From assembly GCA_047636995.1 (NCBI GenBank), contig JBLIGQ010000006.1:42269-106268 (forward strand): a DNA stretch of 64,000 nt, in the 5' to 3' direction. Source of the DNA: JAQWQB01 sp047636995 (lineage in GTDB: Bacteria; Bacteroidota; Bacteroidia; Flavobacteriales_D; Sanyastnellaceae). A program made the translations under genes and the position numbers. Below, in pieces: positions 7,049 through 16,300 of the stretch (its first letter is position 1; each line of letters opens with the position of its first letter). The notes below the pieces were generated by a model. It did no database searches, was not told the DNA's origin, and saw nothing but the letters and a program-made list of their open reading frames with translations.

Positions 7049-8560
7049 TTATTTTGCTTCAGAGAGCATCTTCTCTCCTGCTTCAATAACTTCTTCGATG
7101 TTTCCTTTCAAGTTGAAAGCGGCTTCAGGGTACTTATCCATATCACCTTCAAGAATCATATTGAATCCTTTAATGGTTTCTTCAATAGGTACAAGAACTC
7201 CTTTCAATCCTGTAAACTGCTCAGCTACGTGGAATGGCTGAGAAAGGAAACGTTGAATTCTACGTGCACGTGTTACCGCCAACTTATCTTCCTCAGAAAG
7301 CTCATCCATACCAAGGATAGCGATGATATCTTGAAGTTCCTTCAAACGCTGGAGGATCTCTTTCACACGCTGTGCACAATCATAGTGCTCCTGTCCTACT
7401 ACTTCAGCAGAAAGGATACGTGATGTTGAATCCAAAGGATCTACCGCAGGGTAAATACCAAGCTCAGCAATTTTTCTAGAAAGTACTGTTGTTGCATCTA
7501 AGTGAGCAAACGTGGTTGCTGGAGCAGGATCTGTAAGGTCATCTGCAGGTACGTATACCGCTTGAACCGAAGTAATAGAACCACGCTTCGTAGAAGTGAT
7601 TCGTTCCTGCATCACACCCATCTCTGTTGCAAGTGTAGGCTGGTAACCTACTGCTGATGGCATACGTCCCAGAAGTGCTGACACCTCAGAACCCGCTTGT
7701 GTAAAACGGAAAATATTATCAATAAAGAAAAGAATATCTCGTCCGCCAGCATTGTCAGAACCATCTCCATCACGGAAATACTCTGCTACTGTAAGACCTG
7801 AAAGTGCCACACGAGCACGCGCCCCAGGAGGCTCGTTCATTTGTCCGAAAACAAAGGTCGCTTTTGACTGCTTCAATTCTTCCATGTCCACTTTGGACAG
7901 GTCCCATCCTCCGGCTTCCATTGACTCCATAAACGCATCACCATACTTGATAATGCCTGACTCAATCATCTCACGAAGAAGGTCATTCCCCTCTCTTGTG
8001 CGCTCACCAACTCCGGCGAACACAGACAAACCATCGTATCCTTTTGCAATGTTGTTGATCAACTCCTGAATTAATACGGTCTTGCCTACACCGGCACCAC
8101 CGAACAATCCAATCTTTCCTCCTTTTGCGTAAGGCTCAATCAAATCAATTACTTTGATTCCAGTGAACAACACCTCAGTGGCTGTTGAAAGATCTTCAAA
8201 ACGGGGAGGCTCACGGTGAATCGGATTACCACCCTCACCTGTCATGTTGTCGATTCCATCAATGGCCGTTCCAACTACGTTGAATAATCGTCCTTTAATT
8301 TTCTCTCCAACAGGCATTGTGATTGGATGCCCTTGAGCTTCTACAGCCATTCCACGACGAAGACCCTCAGTTGAGTCCATCGAGATAGCACGAACTGAAT
8401 CTTCTCCAATGTGCTTTTGACACTCTAGAATCAATTCTTCTCCGTTATCACGCTTGATTACCAATGCATCAAAGATGTTTGGCAGTACATCTGCGTTTTC
8501 AAAACTTACATCTACAACAGGTCCAATTACCTGAGAGACTTTTCCAATAGTGTTAGCCAT
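7049..8560 (-). CDS. atpD: ATP synthase beta subunit
   Basis: Catalytic beta subunit of F1. 503 residues from the ATG at 8560, which gives the family N-terminus MANTIGKVSQVIGPVVDVSF. Walker A GGAGVGKT is near residues 154-161, the GERTREGNDL segment with the catalytic Glu follows, then the DELSEED motif in the C-terminal helical domain. An in-frame ATG at 8599 lies inside the promoter and is rejected. Only atpD and atpC are here; in Bacteroidota the other F0F1 genes usually sit elsewhere. Synthesis should be strong given the well-matched promoter. Confidence 0.97.
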   Translation of the reverse strand: MANTIGKVSQVIGPVVDVSFENADVLPNIFDALVIKRDNGEELILECQKHIGEDSVRAISMDSTEGLRRGMAVEAQGHPITMPVGEKIKGRLFNVVGTAIDGIDNMTGEGGNPIHREPPRFEDLSTATEVLFTGIKVIDLIEPYAKGGKIGLFGGAGVGKTVLIQELINNIAKGYDGLSVFAGVGERTREGNDLLREMIESGIIKYGDAFMESMEAGGWDLSKVDMEELKQSKATFVFGQMNEPPGARARVALSGLTVAEYFRDGDGSDNAGGRDILFFIDNIFRFTQAGSEVSALLGRMPSAVGYQPTLATEMGVMQERITSTKRGSITSVQAVYVPADDLTDPAPATTFAHLDATTVLSRKIAELGIYPAVDPLDSTSRILSAEVVGQEHYDCAQRVKEILQRLKELQDIIAILGMDELSEEDKLAVTRARRIQRFLSQPFHVAEQFTGLKGVLVPIEETIKGFNMILEGDMDKYPEAAFNLKGNIEEVIEAGEKMLSEAK

Positions 8561-8596
8561 ATCCAGACGGGATTTCGATGGGTCTAAATTCGGGTG

Positions 8597-8627
8597 CAAA
8601 AGTAAGGTGAATCATGCGGTTAAACAA
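8597..8627 (-). promoter_or_regulatory. Promoter of atpD-atpC
   Basis: Minus strand: TTG (8627-8625), a 20-base spacer, then TACTTTTG (8604-8597). Both fit the Bacteroidota housekeeping consensus TTG-N17-23-TAnnTTTG. The predicted leader before the ATG at 8560 is about 30 bases. Confidence 0.75.
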
Positions 8628-8688
8628 TGAATGTTTAAAAAATGTGGACAGTTCTTTATTTCGGACTGTTCTCCCCATTCAAATGAGC

Positions 8689-8696
8689 TATATTTG
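8689..8696 (+). promoter_or_regulatory. -7 box of ribF (TATATTTG)
   Basis: Exact TAnnTTTG match, 22 bases before the TTG start at 8719. It lies downstream of the in-frame ATGs at 8614 and 8683, which argues that those are not used. No perfect TTG -33 element is visible. Confidence 0.65.
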
Positions 8697-8718
8697 TCTT
8701 GCAAGGAGTTCTCTTGAT

Positions 8719-9651
8719 TTGAAAGTATATCACAGCGTTCGCGAATTCAAAGGCATAGACCGACCCATCGTAACAACAGGTACGTTTGATGGCATTCACG
8801 TTGGCCATAATCACATACTGAAGCGCCTAAAATCAATTGCAGAAGAAGTCAATGGTGAAACGGTTTTGCTGACGTTTTCGCCCCATCCACGTATCGTTCT
8901 ATTCCCTGATAATCACGGTCTGAAACTTTTAAACACGAGAGAAGAACAAATCAAACAGCTGAGTAAATGCGGCATTGACCACCTCATTATTCAACCTTTT
9001 ACACTTGATTTTTCGAAACGAAGTGCCTTGCAATACGTAAAAGAATTACTTGTTGAGGGAATTGGTGTCAATACCATTGTTGTGGGCTATGATCATCGCT
9101 TCGGAAAAGGAAGGGAAGGCAACTATGATAAGCTCTTACAATTTGCTAAAATGTTCAATTTTAAGGTGGAAGAAATTCCGGCTCAAATGATTCAAGACAC
9201 CAATGTAAGCAGCACAAAAATTCGAAATGCCATTGCAAGCGGTGATGTCAAAACAGCAAATACTTATCTCGGATACAACTATCCGCTAACTGGCATCGTT
9301 ATTGAAGGAGACTCCTTAGGTCGAACGTTGGGTTTCCCTACAGCAAACCTGAGCATTAAAGATGAGCTGAAAATCATTCCTGGAATTGGTGTTTATGCCG
9401 TGAAAGTCCATTACAAAGGAGAAGCGTTCAAAGGAATGCTAAACATTGGACATCGACCGACGGTTACCACTAGTTCCGAATTGAGAATTGAAGTGCACCT
9501 GATTGATGAAAATATTCATCTTTATGGCGAAGAATTAGAATTGGAATTCATTTCAAAAATTCGAGATGAACAAAAATTTGAAACCAAAGAAGATTTGGTA
9601 AAACAACTCAAGGAAGATCAAATAGCAGTCCTTGACAAATTAAAAGAATGA
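8719..9651 (+). CDS. ribF: Bifunctional riboflavin kinase/FAD synthetase
   Basis: Makes FMN and then FAD from riboflavin and ATP. 310 residues. N-terminal nucleotidyltransferase domain with TTGTFDGIHVGHNHILKRL and the VVGYDHRFGKGREGN segment; SSTKIRNAI ends this half. The C-terminal flavokinase domain has GRTLGFPTANL and GMLNIGHRPTV. The start is TTG at 8719 (KVYHSVREFKG follows), matching the usual family beginning and lying just behind the -7 box at 8689-8696. The stop overlaps the leucine-rich-repeat gene by 4 bases. Confidence 0.95.
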   Translation: MKVYHSVREFKGIDRPIVTTGTFDGIHVGHNHILKRLKSIAEEVNGETVLLTFSPHPRIVLFPDNHGLKLLNTREEQIKQLSKCGIDHLIIQPFTLDFSKRSALQYVKELLVEGIGVNTIVVGYDHRFGKGREGNYDKLLQFAKMFNFKVEEIPAQMIQDTNVSSTKIRNAIASGDVKTANTYLGYNYPLTGIVIEGDSLGRTLGFPTANLSIKDELKIIPGIGVYAVKVHYKGEAFKGMLNIGHRPTVTTSSELRIEVHLIDENIHLYGEELELEFISKIRDEQKFETKEDLVKQLKEDQIAVLDKLKE

Positions 9652-10262
9652 AGTATATCTACACATTTCTTTTTGTAACACTGGCCGTTCTGTCTAGAGC
9701 GCAGGCTGTTCCATTTGAAATGTTAGACACCGCTAAAGTTTACTATTCTATAGAACGTGCGCTGAATGCCTCAATCCCTGTTTATAGATTAGACCTCACA
9801 AAATCAGGCCTAAAAGAACTCCCCGCCTCCCTTTTTACGCTTGTAGATCTTCAGGAATTAATCTTGGATCGAAATAAGTTGAAAGAACTCCCGAAGGACA
9901 TTGCAAAACTCAAGCAACTTCAAATTATTTCTGTCTCGAAAAATAAACTCACAGGATTCCCAGACTTCATCTGCAACATGCGAAGCTTAATCAGAATAGA
10001 CCTCTCTGACAATGAAGTAGACCGGATACCAGATGAAATCCATCGCCTTCTCAACTTAAAAGAACTCATTCTCTGGAGCAATGTGATTGGGTATTACCCT
10101 ACCTCTTTGTTGCGCATGGAGCAACTCATACTAGTAGATTTGTTGAACAATGAAATGAGTGTCCAAGAGCAAGAACGAATCAAAACCTTAATCCCTAAAG
10201 CAGAACTAAAACTCTCAACTCCTTGCAATTGCACCTTTTACGATGGCGACGAAGAGGAGTGA
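9648..10262 (+). CDS. Secreted leucine-rich-repeat protein
   Basis: 204 residues with a signal peptide (MKYIYTFLFVTLAVLSRAQA). Residues about 45-165 hold five leucine-rich repeats of the bacterial LxxLxLxxNxLxxLP type, for example LQELILDRNKLKELPKDI and LIRIDLSDNEVDRIPDEI. The C-terminus has CNC and an acidic tail (DGDEEE). Such repeats mediate protein binding, and no partner can be inferred. The gene overlaps ribF by 4 bases (ATGA), so it is translated from the same mRNA although no functional tie to flavin synthesis is evident. Confidence 0.8.
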   Translation: MKYIYTFLFVTLAVLSRAQAVPFEMLDTAKVYYSIERALNASIPVYRLDLTKSGLKELPASLFTLVDLQELILDRNKLKELPKDIAKLKQLQIISVSKNKLTGFPDFICNMRSLIRIDLSDNEVDRIPDEIHRLLNLKELILWSNVIGYYPTSLLRMEQLILVDLLNNEMSVQEQERIKTLIPKAELKLSTPCNCTFYDGDEEE

Positions 10263-10400
10263 GTTTTGAGTTTCATCGAAACAGGAGGTCACGCCCGTCC
10301 TTCCGAATGGCAAATAGCAGCGGTGAATCACCAGCTACCTGAATCCTTTGGTTAGATGGGATGCCCAACTTGTATTAACTTGCAAGCTTAACATAATCCC

Positions 10401-10655
10401 ATGATTGTTACACTAGAACTCAGTTTCTACCCGCTTACAGAAAAATATGAAATCGAAGTTCTTCGATTTTTAGATGAACTCAATAAACGCAAGTCGCTTC
10501 GAATAAAAACCACCGGAATGAGCACCATGATTGAAGGTGATTACGATGAACTTTTAGAACTCCTTCAAAAGAAAATGAGGCCCTTTATGGCCGCAGAACA
10601 AACCAATGTTTTTGTAGCAAAATTCCTAAACAAGTCGGCTTTTGATTACGCATAA
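10401..10655 (+). CDS. YkoF/MTH1187-like thiamine-binding domain protein
   Basis: 84 residues forming one ferredoxin-like fold: MIVTLELSFYPL strand, a helix containing VLRFLDELNKRKS, the IKTTGMSTMIEGDYDELLELL core and a C-terminal strand. The GMSTxIEGDYDE pattern is typical of the MTH1187/YkoF family, several members of which bind thiamine or a related pyrimidine. It is cytoplasmic (no signal). It overlaps the PnuC-like gene by 14 bases, which suggests that the transported compound is handled by this protein. Confidence 0.65.
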   Translation: MIVTLELSFYPLTEKYEIEVLRFLDELNKRKSLRIKTTGMSTMIEGDYDELLELLQKKMRPFMAAEQTNVFVAKFLNKSAFDYA

Positions 10656-11214
10656 AACCCTTTTCCTAGCGGCAGAAGTTGTGGCGGTTATATTGAGCCT
10701 AGCCTACACCTTTCTTTACATACATTTCGCCAATACAGGCGGAAACATTTCGCTGGCATATCTGCCGGCATTCTTCGGTTCTATTGTATTCATGCTCCTG
10801 ACCTATCAAAAGAAAATATATGCAGAAAGCGGACTGCATTTCTTCTATATCCTTTTCGCTGTTTACGGCTTCTTCGCCACTTCTTCTGAATGGTATGTTG
10901 TGCACTCTGAGTTGCCTTATCACCTCCCCTATATTCTATTTGGAACCATTGCGGTAGCAATACTAGGTTGGTATTTGAAACGCAAAACAGATGCGAAAAC
11001 ACCCTATTTAGATGCATTCACATCGGTCTTCAGCCTCATTGCCACTTGGCTAATGACTCATTATGTGCATGAGAATTGGCTCTATTGGATTGTTATTGAT
11101 CTGGTGGCCATTTTCCTTTACGGTCAAAGAAAAATGTACATCTCAGCATTGCTGTTCGCCCTGTTTTTGATCATGGCTGTGGATGGATACTTCGAATCTA
11201 TTCAATTGTTCTAA
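10642..11214 (+). CDS. PnuC/PnuT-family vitamin transporter
   Basis: 190 residues, about seven membrane helices. The C-terminal family signature is present: ENWLYWIVIDLVAIFLYGQ, then KMYISALLFALFLIMAVDGY. PnuC proteins facilitate uptake of nicotinamide riboside; the PnuT branch takes up thiamine and PnuX riboflavin. The neighbouring YkoF-like gene favours thiamine, and the following NadR-like kinase gene favours nicotinamide riboside, so the substrate is left open. The start is TTG at 10642, since no upstream or nearby ATG is in frame. The stop and next start share bases (TAATG). Confidence 0.85.
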   Translation: MITHKTLFLAAEVVAVILSLAYTFLYIHFANTGGNISLAYLPAFFGSIVFMLLTYQKKIYAESGLHFFYILFAVYGFFATSSEWYVVHSELPYHLPYILFGTIAVAILGWYLKRKTDAKTPYLDAFTSVFSLIATWLMTHYVHENWLYWIVIDLVAIFLYGQRKMYISALLFALFLIMAVDGYFESIQLF

Positions 11215-11726
11215 TGCTTAAAATTGGCATCACAGGACCTGAAAGCAGCGGCAAGAGCACCTTGTCTATGGAGCTCTCTCAAGCTCTGAATTGCTCCTAC
11301 CTTCCAGAGTTTGCCCGATTCTACCTGCAAGAGCAACAAGCTGAATATACGCTTGAAGACTTGAACACCATCATTGAAGGGCAGATCGAATGGATTAAAA
11401 CGTCCTTGTCCCACTCAAAAGCATCCTACTTGATTTGCGATACTGAGTTTCTTGTGCTGGATGTTTGGGAAGAGGTCAGATTTGGCTCTTGCTCCCTAGC
11501 ACTATATGGGGCGAAAAAACAGCTTCCCTTTGATCTTATCTTACTGTGTTTTCCTGATATCCCCTGGGAAGAGGATCCACTGCGAGAAAGCAACGGGGAA
11601 TTAGATTGGCTTTTCGAAAAGTACCTAGAGAAAACCAAGGCTTCAGGTACTCAATTCGTTGTAATTAAAGGTAATCACCGCCTTGAGCAAGCTTTGGAAT
11701 TCGTTCACAAAAAAAAGGACCGCTAA
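11214..11726 (+). CDS. NadR-like P-loop kinase
   Basis: 170 residues of one P-loop domain (AAA_28 type). Walker A GPESSGKST is at residues 8-16, followed by YLPEFARFYL, a lid region and ICDTEFLVLDVW as the Walker B segment. This resembles the ribosylnicotinamide-kinase domain of NadR, without the N-terminal nucleotidyltransferase. It would phosphorylate the vitamin brought in by the upstream transporter and so trap it. Whether the substrate is nicotinamide riboside or a thiamine compound is not decided by the sequence. It is the last gene of the operon. Confidence 0.78.
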   Translation: MLKIGITGPESSGKSTLSMELSQALNCSYLPEFARFYLQEQQAEYTLEDLNTIIEGQIEWIKTSLSHSKASYLICDTEFLVLDVWEEVRFGSCSLALYGAKKQLPFDLILLCFPDIPWEEDPLRESNGELDWLFEKYLEKTKASGTQFVVIKGNHRLEQALEFVHKKKDR

Positions 11727-11738
11727 ACGCGGTCCTTT
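11714..11738. terminator. Bidirectional terminator after NadR-like kinase gene
   Basis: AAAGGACCGC (11714-11723) pairs with GCGGTCCTTT (11729-11738), with a 5-base loop. The left arm includes the last codons and part of the stop codon of the kinase gene. It also serves the converging tonB gene. Confidence 0.88.
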
Positions 11739-11769
11739 CAATCTATTATTTTGCTGTTCCCAGTTCTTC

Positions 11770-12474
11770 TTATCGAATTGTGAACTTCACAGGAATGGTG
11801 TACTGCACTGGCACTGGCTTACCACGTTGCTCTCCTGGCTCAAAGTCAGGCAAGCTCTTTACTACGCGCAATGCTTCTTTATCTAATCGTTGATCAACTT
11901 CTCGAAGAACTCTAGCGTCCTTCACTTTCCCGTCACGACCTACTACAAAGTATACATATACTGTTCCTTGAATTCCGGCATCCTTAGCAATTGGAGGATA
12001 TTTTGTGTTTGAAGAAATGTACCTTACAATCTGTGTATTGGTACACTGGTTTCTTTCTTCACCACGAAGGTTTTTACATTCACCTAAAGCAGGCATGTTC
12101 TCTACCACCATGAACGGTGTATCATCAAACACTTCTTCTTCTTCGTAATCTACTGTTTCGATTTCAGTGTCTTCATCCAATTCCAAGTCTTCAATTTCCA
12201 ACTCTTCCTCAATCTCCTCCTCATCATCAACGATTTCGATTACCGTTGTTTGCTGTGGGGGTGGGGGTGGTGGTGGAGGTGGCTGAATGAACACTGGCAC
12301 TTCTTCGTCTTCCATCAAGTCAACCGCAAAGTCAAGGTTACTGATCGTTTGTACGTCATAAGAAGTCCATGCTATTGACGCCATGATTAACGCCAATGCT
12401 CCAACAAAACCAAGTACACTCCACGTGCCTCTTTTGTTGTCAATGTTTACATCTTCGTTTTTACGTATATCCAT
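11770..12474 (-). CDS. Energy transducer TonB
   Basis: 234 residues. One N-terminal membrane helix (SVLGFVGALALIMASIAW), a periplasmic linker with nine consecutive prolines, a long Glu/Asp-rich stretch, then a C-terminal TonB domain with YPPIAKDAGIQGTVYVYFVV and LPDFEPGEQRGKPVPVQYT. It couples the proton-motive force, through ExbB/ExbD, to TonB-dependent outer-membrane receptors. ExbB/ExbD are not in the window. It lies downstream of vanZ on the same strand with a 47-base gap; this position behind sprA-gcvH-vanZ is common in Flavobacteria. Confidence 0.92.
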   Translation of the reverse strand: MDIRKNEDVNIDNKRGTWSVLGFVGALALIMASIAWTSYDVQTISNLDFAVDLMEDEEVPVFIQPPPPPPPPPQQTTVIEIVDDEEEIEEELEIEDLELDEDTEIETVDYEEEEVFDDTPFMVVENMPALGECKNLRGEERNQCTNTQIVRYISSNTKYPPIAKDAGIQGTVYVYFVVGRDGKVKDARVLREVDQRLDKEALRVVKSLPDFEPGEQRGKPVPVQYTIPVKFTIR

Positions 12475-12521
12475 GATACCTAATTAGAATGTGAATTTAA
12501 CGAATTCTATTGGAGCTTCTT

Positions 12522-12899
12522 TCACAGCCGACGATAAATCAACCGATAAATAACAATCCCAGCAATACAACCAACAACATTCGCGCCAAAATCGAATACA
12601 TCACTGCAGCGATCAGGACTAATTGTTCCTTGAATAAACTCGAGTGCACCTCCATAGGGAACCGCAATCATGAATGCCCAAAGGGAGCTCTTATTTTGAA
12701 GTCTCGGGTATGCTGTTTGACGCTTGAAACCTACCTTTAAAAACAATGTCAAAAGGGAAAATACAGCTAGGTGACCCATTTTATCGAACTGAAGAAAATC
12801 CCAGAGCTCTATTTTTGGCATATCCTCTCCAGGAGCCAAGTAAAGACTAGCAATTATGACAACCCAAAGAATAGACCAAATCAAATGCCTCAAAAACAT
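12522..12899 (-). CDS. VanZ-family membrane protein
   Basis: 125 residues with four hydrophobic segments. FDKMGHLAVFSLLTLFLKVGF and the GALEFIQGTISPDRCSDVFDFGANVVG region carry the conserved His, Glu, Asp and Asn positions of the VanZ-like domain. VanZ itself confers low-level teicoplanin resistance, but most chromosomal members, including this one, have no assigned role. The start codon follows the gcvH stop directly, so both are read from the gcvH promoter. Confidence 0.82.
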   Translation of the reverse strand: MFLRHLIWSILWVVIIASLYLAPGEDMPKIELWDFLQFDKMGHLAVFSLLTLFLKVGFKRQTAYPRLQNKSSLWAFMIAVPYGGALEFIQGTISPDRCSDVFDFGANVVGCIAGIVIYRLIYRRL

Positions 12900-13277
12900 T
12901 TACCCTATAAGTTCTGCATAAGCCGTTGCATCCATGAGTGTCTCCACCTCAGCCACATCTCTTAGCTTAACCTTAATCAACCATCCTTTCCCATATGAAT
13001 CTTCGTTCACCACAGCAGGATTCTCTGCAAGTTCTTCATTTATTTCTATCACCTCACCGGCAACAGGCATGAACAAGTCAGAAACGGTTTTCACTGCTTC
13101 CACAGTTCCAAATACTTCTTCGGTATCAAAATCTTCACCTTCGGTTTCGATTTCAACGAATACGATATCGCCCAGCTCGCCTTGGGCAAAATCAGTGATT
13201 CCAATGGTTGCTACATCGCCTTCAATACGAACCCATTCATGGTCTTTTGTGTAACGCAGTTCTTTTGGTATATTCAT
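12900..13277 (-). CDS. gcvH: Glycine cleavage system H protein
   Basis: Carries the aminomethyl group between the P and T proteins of the glycine cleavage system on a lipoyl-lysine. 125 residues, usual length. The lipoylation site is Lys63 in GTVEAVKTVSDLFMPVAGEV; the surrounding KDHEWVRIEGD and GITDFAQGELGDIV segments are standard. The gcvP and gcvT genes are not in the window. Its own promoter lies in the 54-base gap behind sprA, so it need not depend on sprA transcription. Confidence 0.97.
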   Translation of the reverse strand: MNIPKELRYTKDHEWVRIEGDVATIGITDFAQGELGDIVFVEIETEGEDFDTEEVFGTVEAVKTVSDLFMPVAGEVIEINEELAENPAVVNEDSYGKGWLIKVKLRDVAEVETLMDATAYAELIG

Positions 13278-13294
13278 TGGTCTTGGTTTTGAAA

Positions 13295-13323
13295 CAAAAA
13301 TAGAATTTTTACTTTACGTTCAA
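13295..13323 (-). promoter_or_regulatory. Promoter of gcvH-vanZ
   Basis: Minus strand: TTG (13323-13321), an 18-base spacer, then TATTTTTG (13302-13295). It lies between the sprA stop at 13332 and the gcvH ATG at 13277, predicting a leader of about 12 bases. Confidence 0.75.
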
Positions 13324-13331
13324 TCAACTAT

Positions 13332-16300
13332 TTATTGAGTTAATTGAAAGCGAATTGTAATTCCAGAATTGATGTTCGATGTTGGGAACGAAGTTGAGAT
13401 CTTCGGTCGCGTCAATTGGTGATCATAGAAGAAACGCAGTGTTAATTTCTTAGACACTTCCAAATCAGCAGTGGTCTTAATTGAAACAATTCGCTGGCCC
13501 GCCGTTGGTTGGTTCTGACGCTCTTGCATCTTGCGAATCACCGTTGCATTGTCACGAATTGTTAAGTCTGCGCGTAAAGAGAGCTCCGTATCTTTTAACA
13601 CCTGCACAGGGAGGTTTCCTCGTTTTCTATAAAACGGATTTTTCACTTCAGTAAAGCGGTACCCAATTCCCAAGATGATTGAGTTTCCTCTGGTCTCAGT
13701 AATCTGATAGTTTGAAAGTCCAAAGGAAATTGTTCGGTCACGTGCCATTTCAACCCGAATCTGTGGATCATTCTTGCCTTGCGTTTTCAGGGTCATGTCA
13801 AATCCAATCAATGGAGACATTTGCTCACTGATGCTTACCGTTGAAATCTGCCTTTGTGGAATAAAGTTTTCAAAATCAGATTGATCAACTGCCGTTGGCA
13901 ATCCATTCGCATTCTCTTCAAAATTCAAGTTCGTCACATAACTAGCCGTCATTGTAGATGAATAGGTATGAGAGATATTGAATTGCTTGAAACGCTTTTT
14001 AAACTTAGGTAGCTTAGACAACCCGTCATAGGTAATCCTCCAGTTCGGCGCCACTTTCGTCTTGAATGGATCAAGGTTCACCTCAGATGCATCTTGACCT
14101 GTGTAGGCCGCAATGAATGCTGCAATGGTCACATTTTGGGAGGTAGGCCCCCAACCCGCATAGTATCCGTTGTCTTCAGCGTTAGCCAATTGATAGGCCT
14201 CATCATTCAACCTTCCTGAAATTTCAAGTCTATTTAACAAAAACTGGTCAAATACTTCATTATTGAAATCTGCATCATCATTCACAAATGCAGTTGCAAA
14301 GGTATTGATAGAAGCTGTAAAGTTTCCTGTTTCCATTGGGGACTGGAACTCAAAATCACCCAGGTCATCATTGAAGCGGAAAAAGCTATTCTTACTTCGT
14401 CCCTCTTGGCGGTTGGCCGTAAGCTCTATCTTAAAGTGTTTGATGGGCTCAATGTTCGCTCTAACGTTCCATGTTTCTTGGTACGTTTCTGAATACTGCT
14501 GGTTCAAGAACTGTGAATCAGAAATCCAACCATTTCGCGCAGCATCTAGGGCGAAATTGCCTGATGGATCGCCTAACAAATCAGTGTTCTGTTGCCCTAC
14601 AATGAACGGTATTCCCGGCGCAGTAAATGAAGGATTCATCCCCACAAACTGGGTGTTTGGTGTATACCCTGGCAAGAGTATGCCCTCGTTTCGTTGGTAC
14701 GTACCTCCCACATTCCGAACCATCATTAAGAAGCGCAAAGCCACATCCAATGGATTCACTTTTTCCTTCTTCTCTCGCTCTTCATTGGCCTCTCCGAATC
14801 CATCCCTATCTTCGTTCCGCACGTTTCTGTTGTTCCTGCTCGTCGCGTTACTATTGAGCTCCTTCAACTTATCGCTCTTGTTGTACAAGTTCACCAGGTT
14901 GATTTGAGGATTGACTGAAAGTGCTCTCGAGTTCTGAATTGTGTTCCCCAAAGAATCCTGCGAAAATGGCGCTCTATCCCAACGGTAGCTGGCTTGGTAT
15001 CTGGCATCTGCTGAAATGAAGTCAAGCAATGGCAACTTATCGAATGGCAACTTATAATTCAATGAAGTGCTGTGGTTGTAGTTCGTTGTCTCACCAAAGT
15101 TCATGATGTTGTTCCACACCGTGTCTTTGTATGCGGTATACCAGTCTGTATCTTCTTTGTCAATCACACCCGTCGGCTCTCCTACTAAAGAGGCATTGTT
15201 GGCGCTGAAATCAAACTTCAATGACTTAGTGAGATCGTAGTTCAAGTTGTATGCGCGTGTCCAATTCCATGTCTTAAGCACCTGCGTATTAATCAATACA
15301 TTAGACTCAACTCCAAATAATGCCTCGGTGTTATTTCTTACTCTGCTGGTCTCATAAGTTCGATCCATCGTTGTGTTGAAGGTGAAACTTTTGATTCCTG
15401 TGTAGAAGTTGAAGTCTTTTACCCATTTCAACAATGGACTTTTCTTTATAAAACCAATTTTGGCGAAAGGCCTGACTTCTGTGGGCTTATTTTGGAATTG
15501 ATAGTTCAAACCACCTGTATAATTCTTGGTCATTTGAAAATCTAAGTTGATGTCTCGTCTGTATACTTCATTGTATCCGTATGAAACACTAAAGTTGGAA
15601 ACATCATAGAAGCGGGATTTGTCTTCTTTGCCGCCTTTACCTCCTTTGCCTCCAGCATCATCCTTTCCTTTTCCAGCTTGTTTCAGTTTACCTACTCCGC
15701 CTTCTTTTGTTGGATTGATTCGGACATTCGTAAAGTTGATGCTTCGGCGTTTGACAATGCTTTGAGCTCGTTTTCGATCTTGTGAAGTCAGTTCTTCATT
15801 AGACAACTCAATATCGGGTTGTAAAGGATCAAACTGAGGTGTACTTACCGTCTCTGAATAACCCAAATACATAGGTAGCTGCAGCCCCAGATTCTCTGGG
15901 AAAAACTTCCCTAACTGAAGCGTGGTATTGGCATCAACTCCACGAATGGTTTCTCTTTGACGCTCTAATACACGTTGCTCTAAGCCACCCCACCCGGGTG
16001 TTGATATATTACCTGCAACAGAAAGAGTACCGAAATCAGCCAAGGTTGCATTCATTCTTGCAACTGCTGCCCATCCGCCTTTCTCATCAAAATCAGTCAA
16101 ACGCAGCTCATTTACCCAAACATTAGCGCACTTGGCAAGTCCGTCATCGGAACTTGCAAATGGATTGTCATCACCATCTGGGTTTCGAATACCGATCATA
16201 CAGACAATAACGTTGGCCAGGTTTGGATTTCCTTTCACACGCACGCGCCGGTCTCCATCCATTTGCTCAAACACTTCAAACGTAGGATACCCCGAAGGCC

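Noticed and set aside
10263..10400. TPP riboswitch upstream of the vitamin operon
   Set aside because: A CTACCTGAATCC stretch recalls part of the THI-box core, but the CTGAGA motif and matching stems were not found.
12522..12899. VanZ as a teicoplanin resistance gene
   Set aside because: It lacks the van operon context and lies in the conserved gcvH-tonB neighbourhood, so resistance is not supported.
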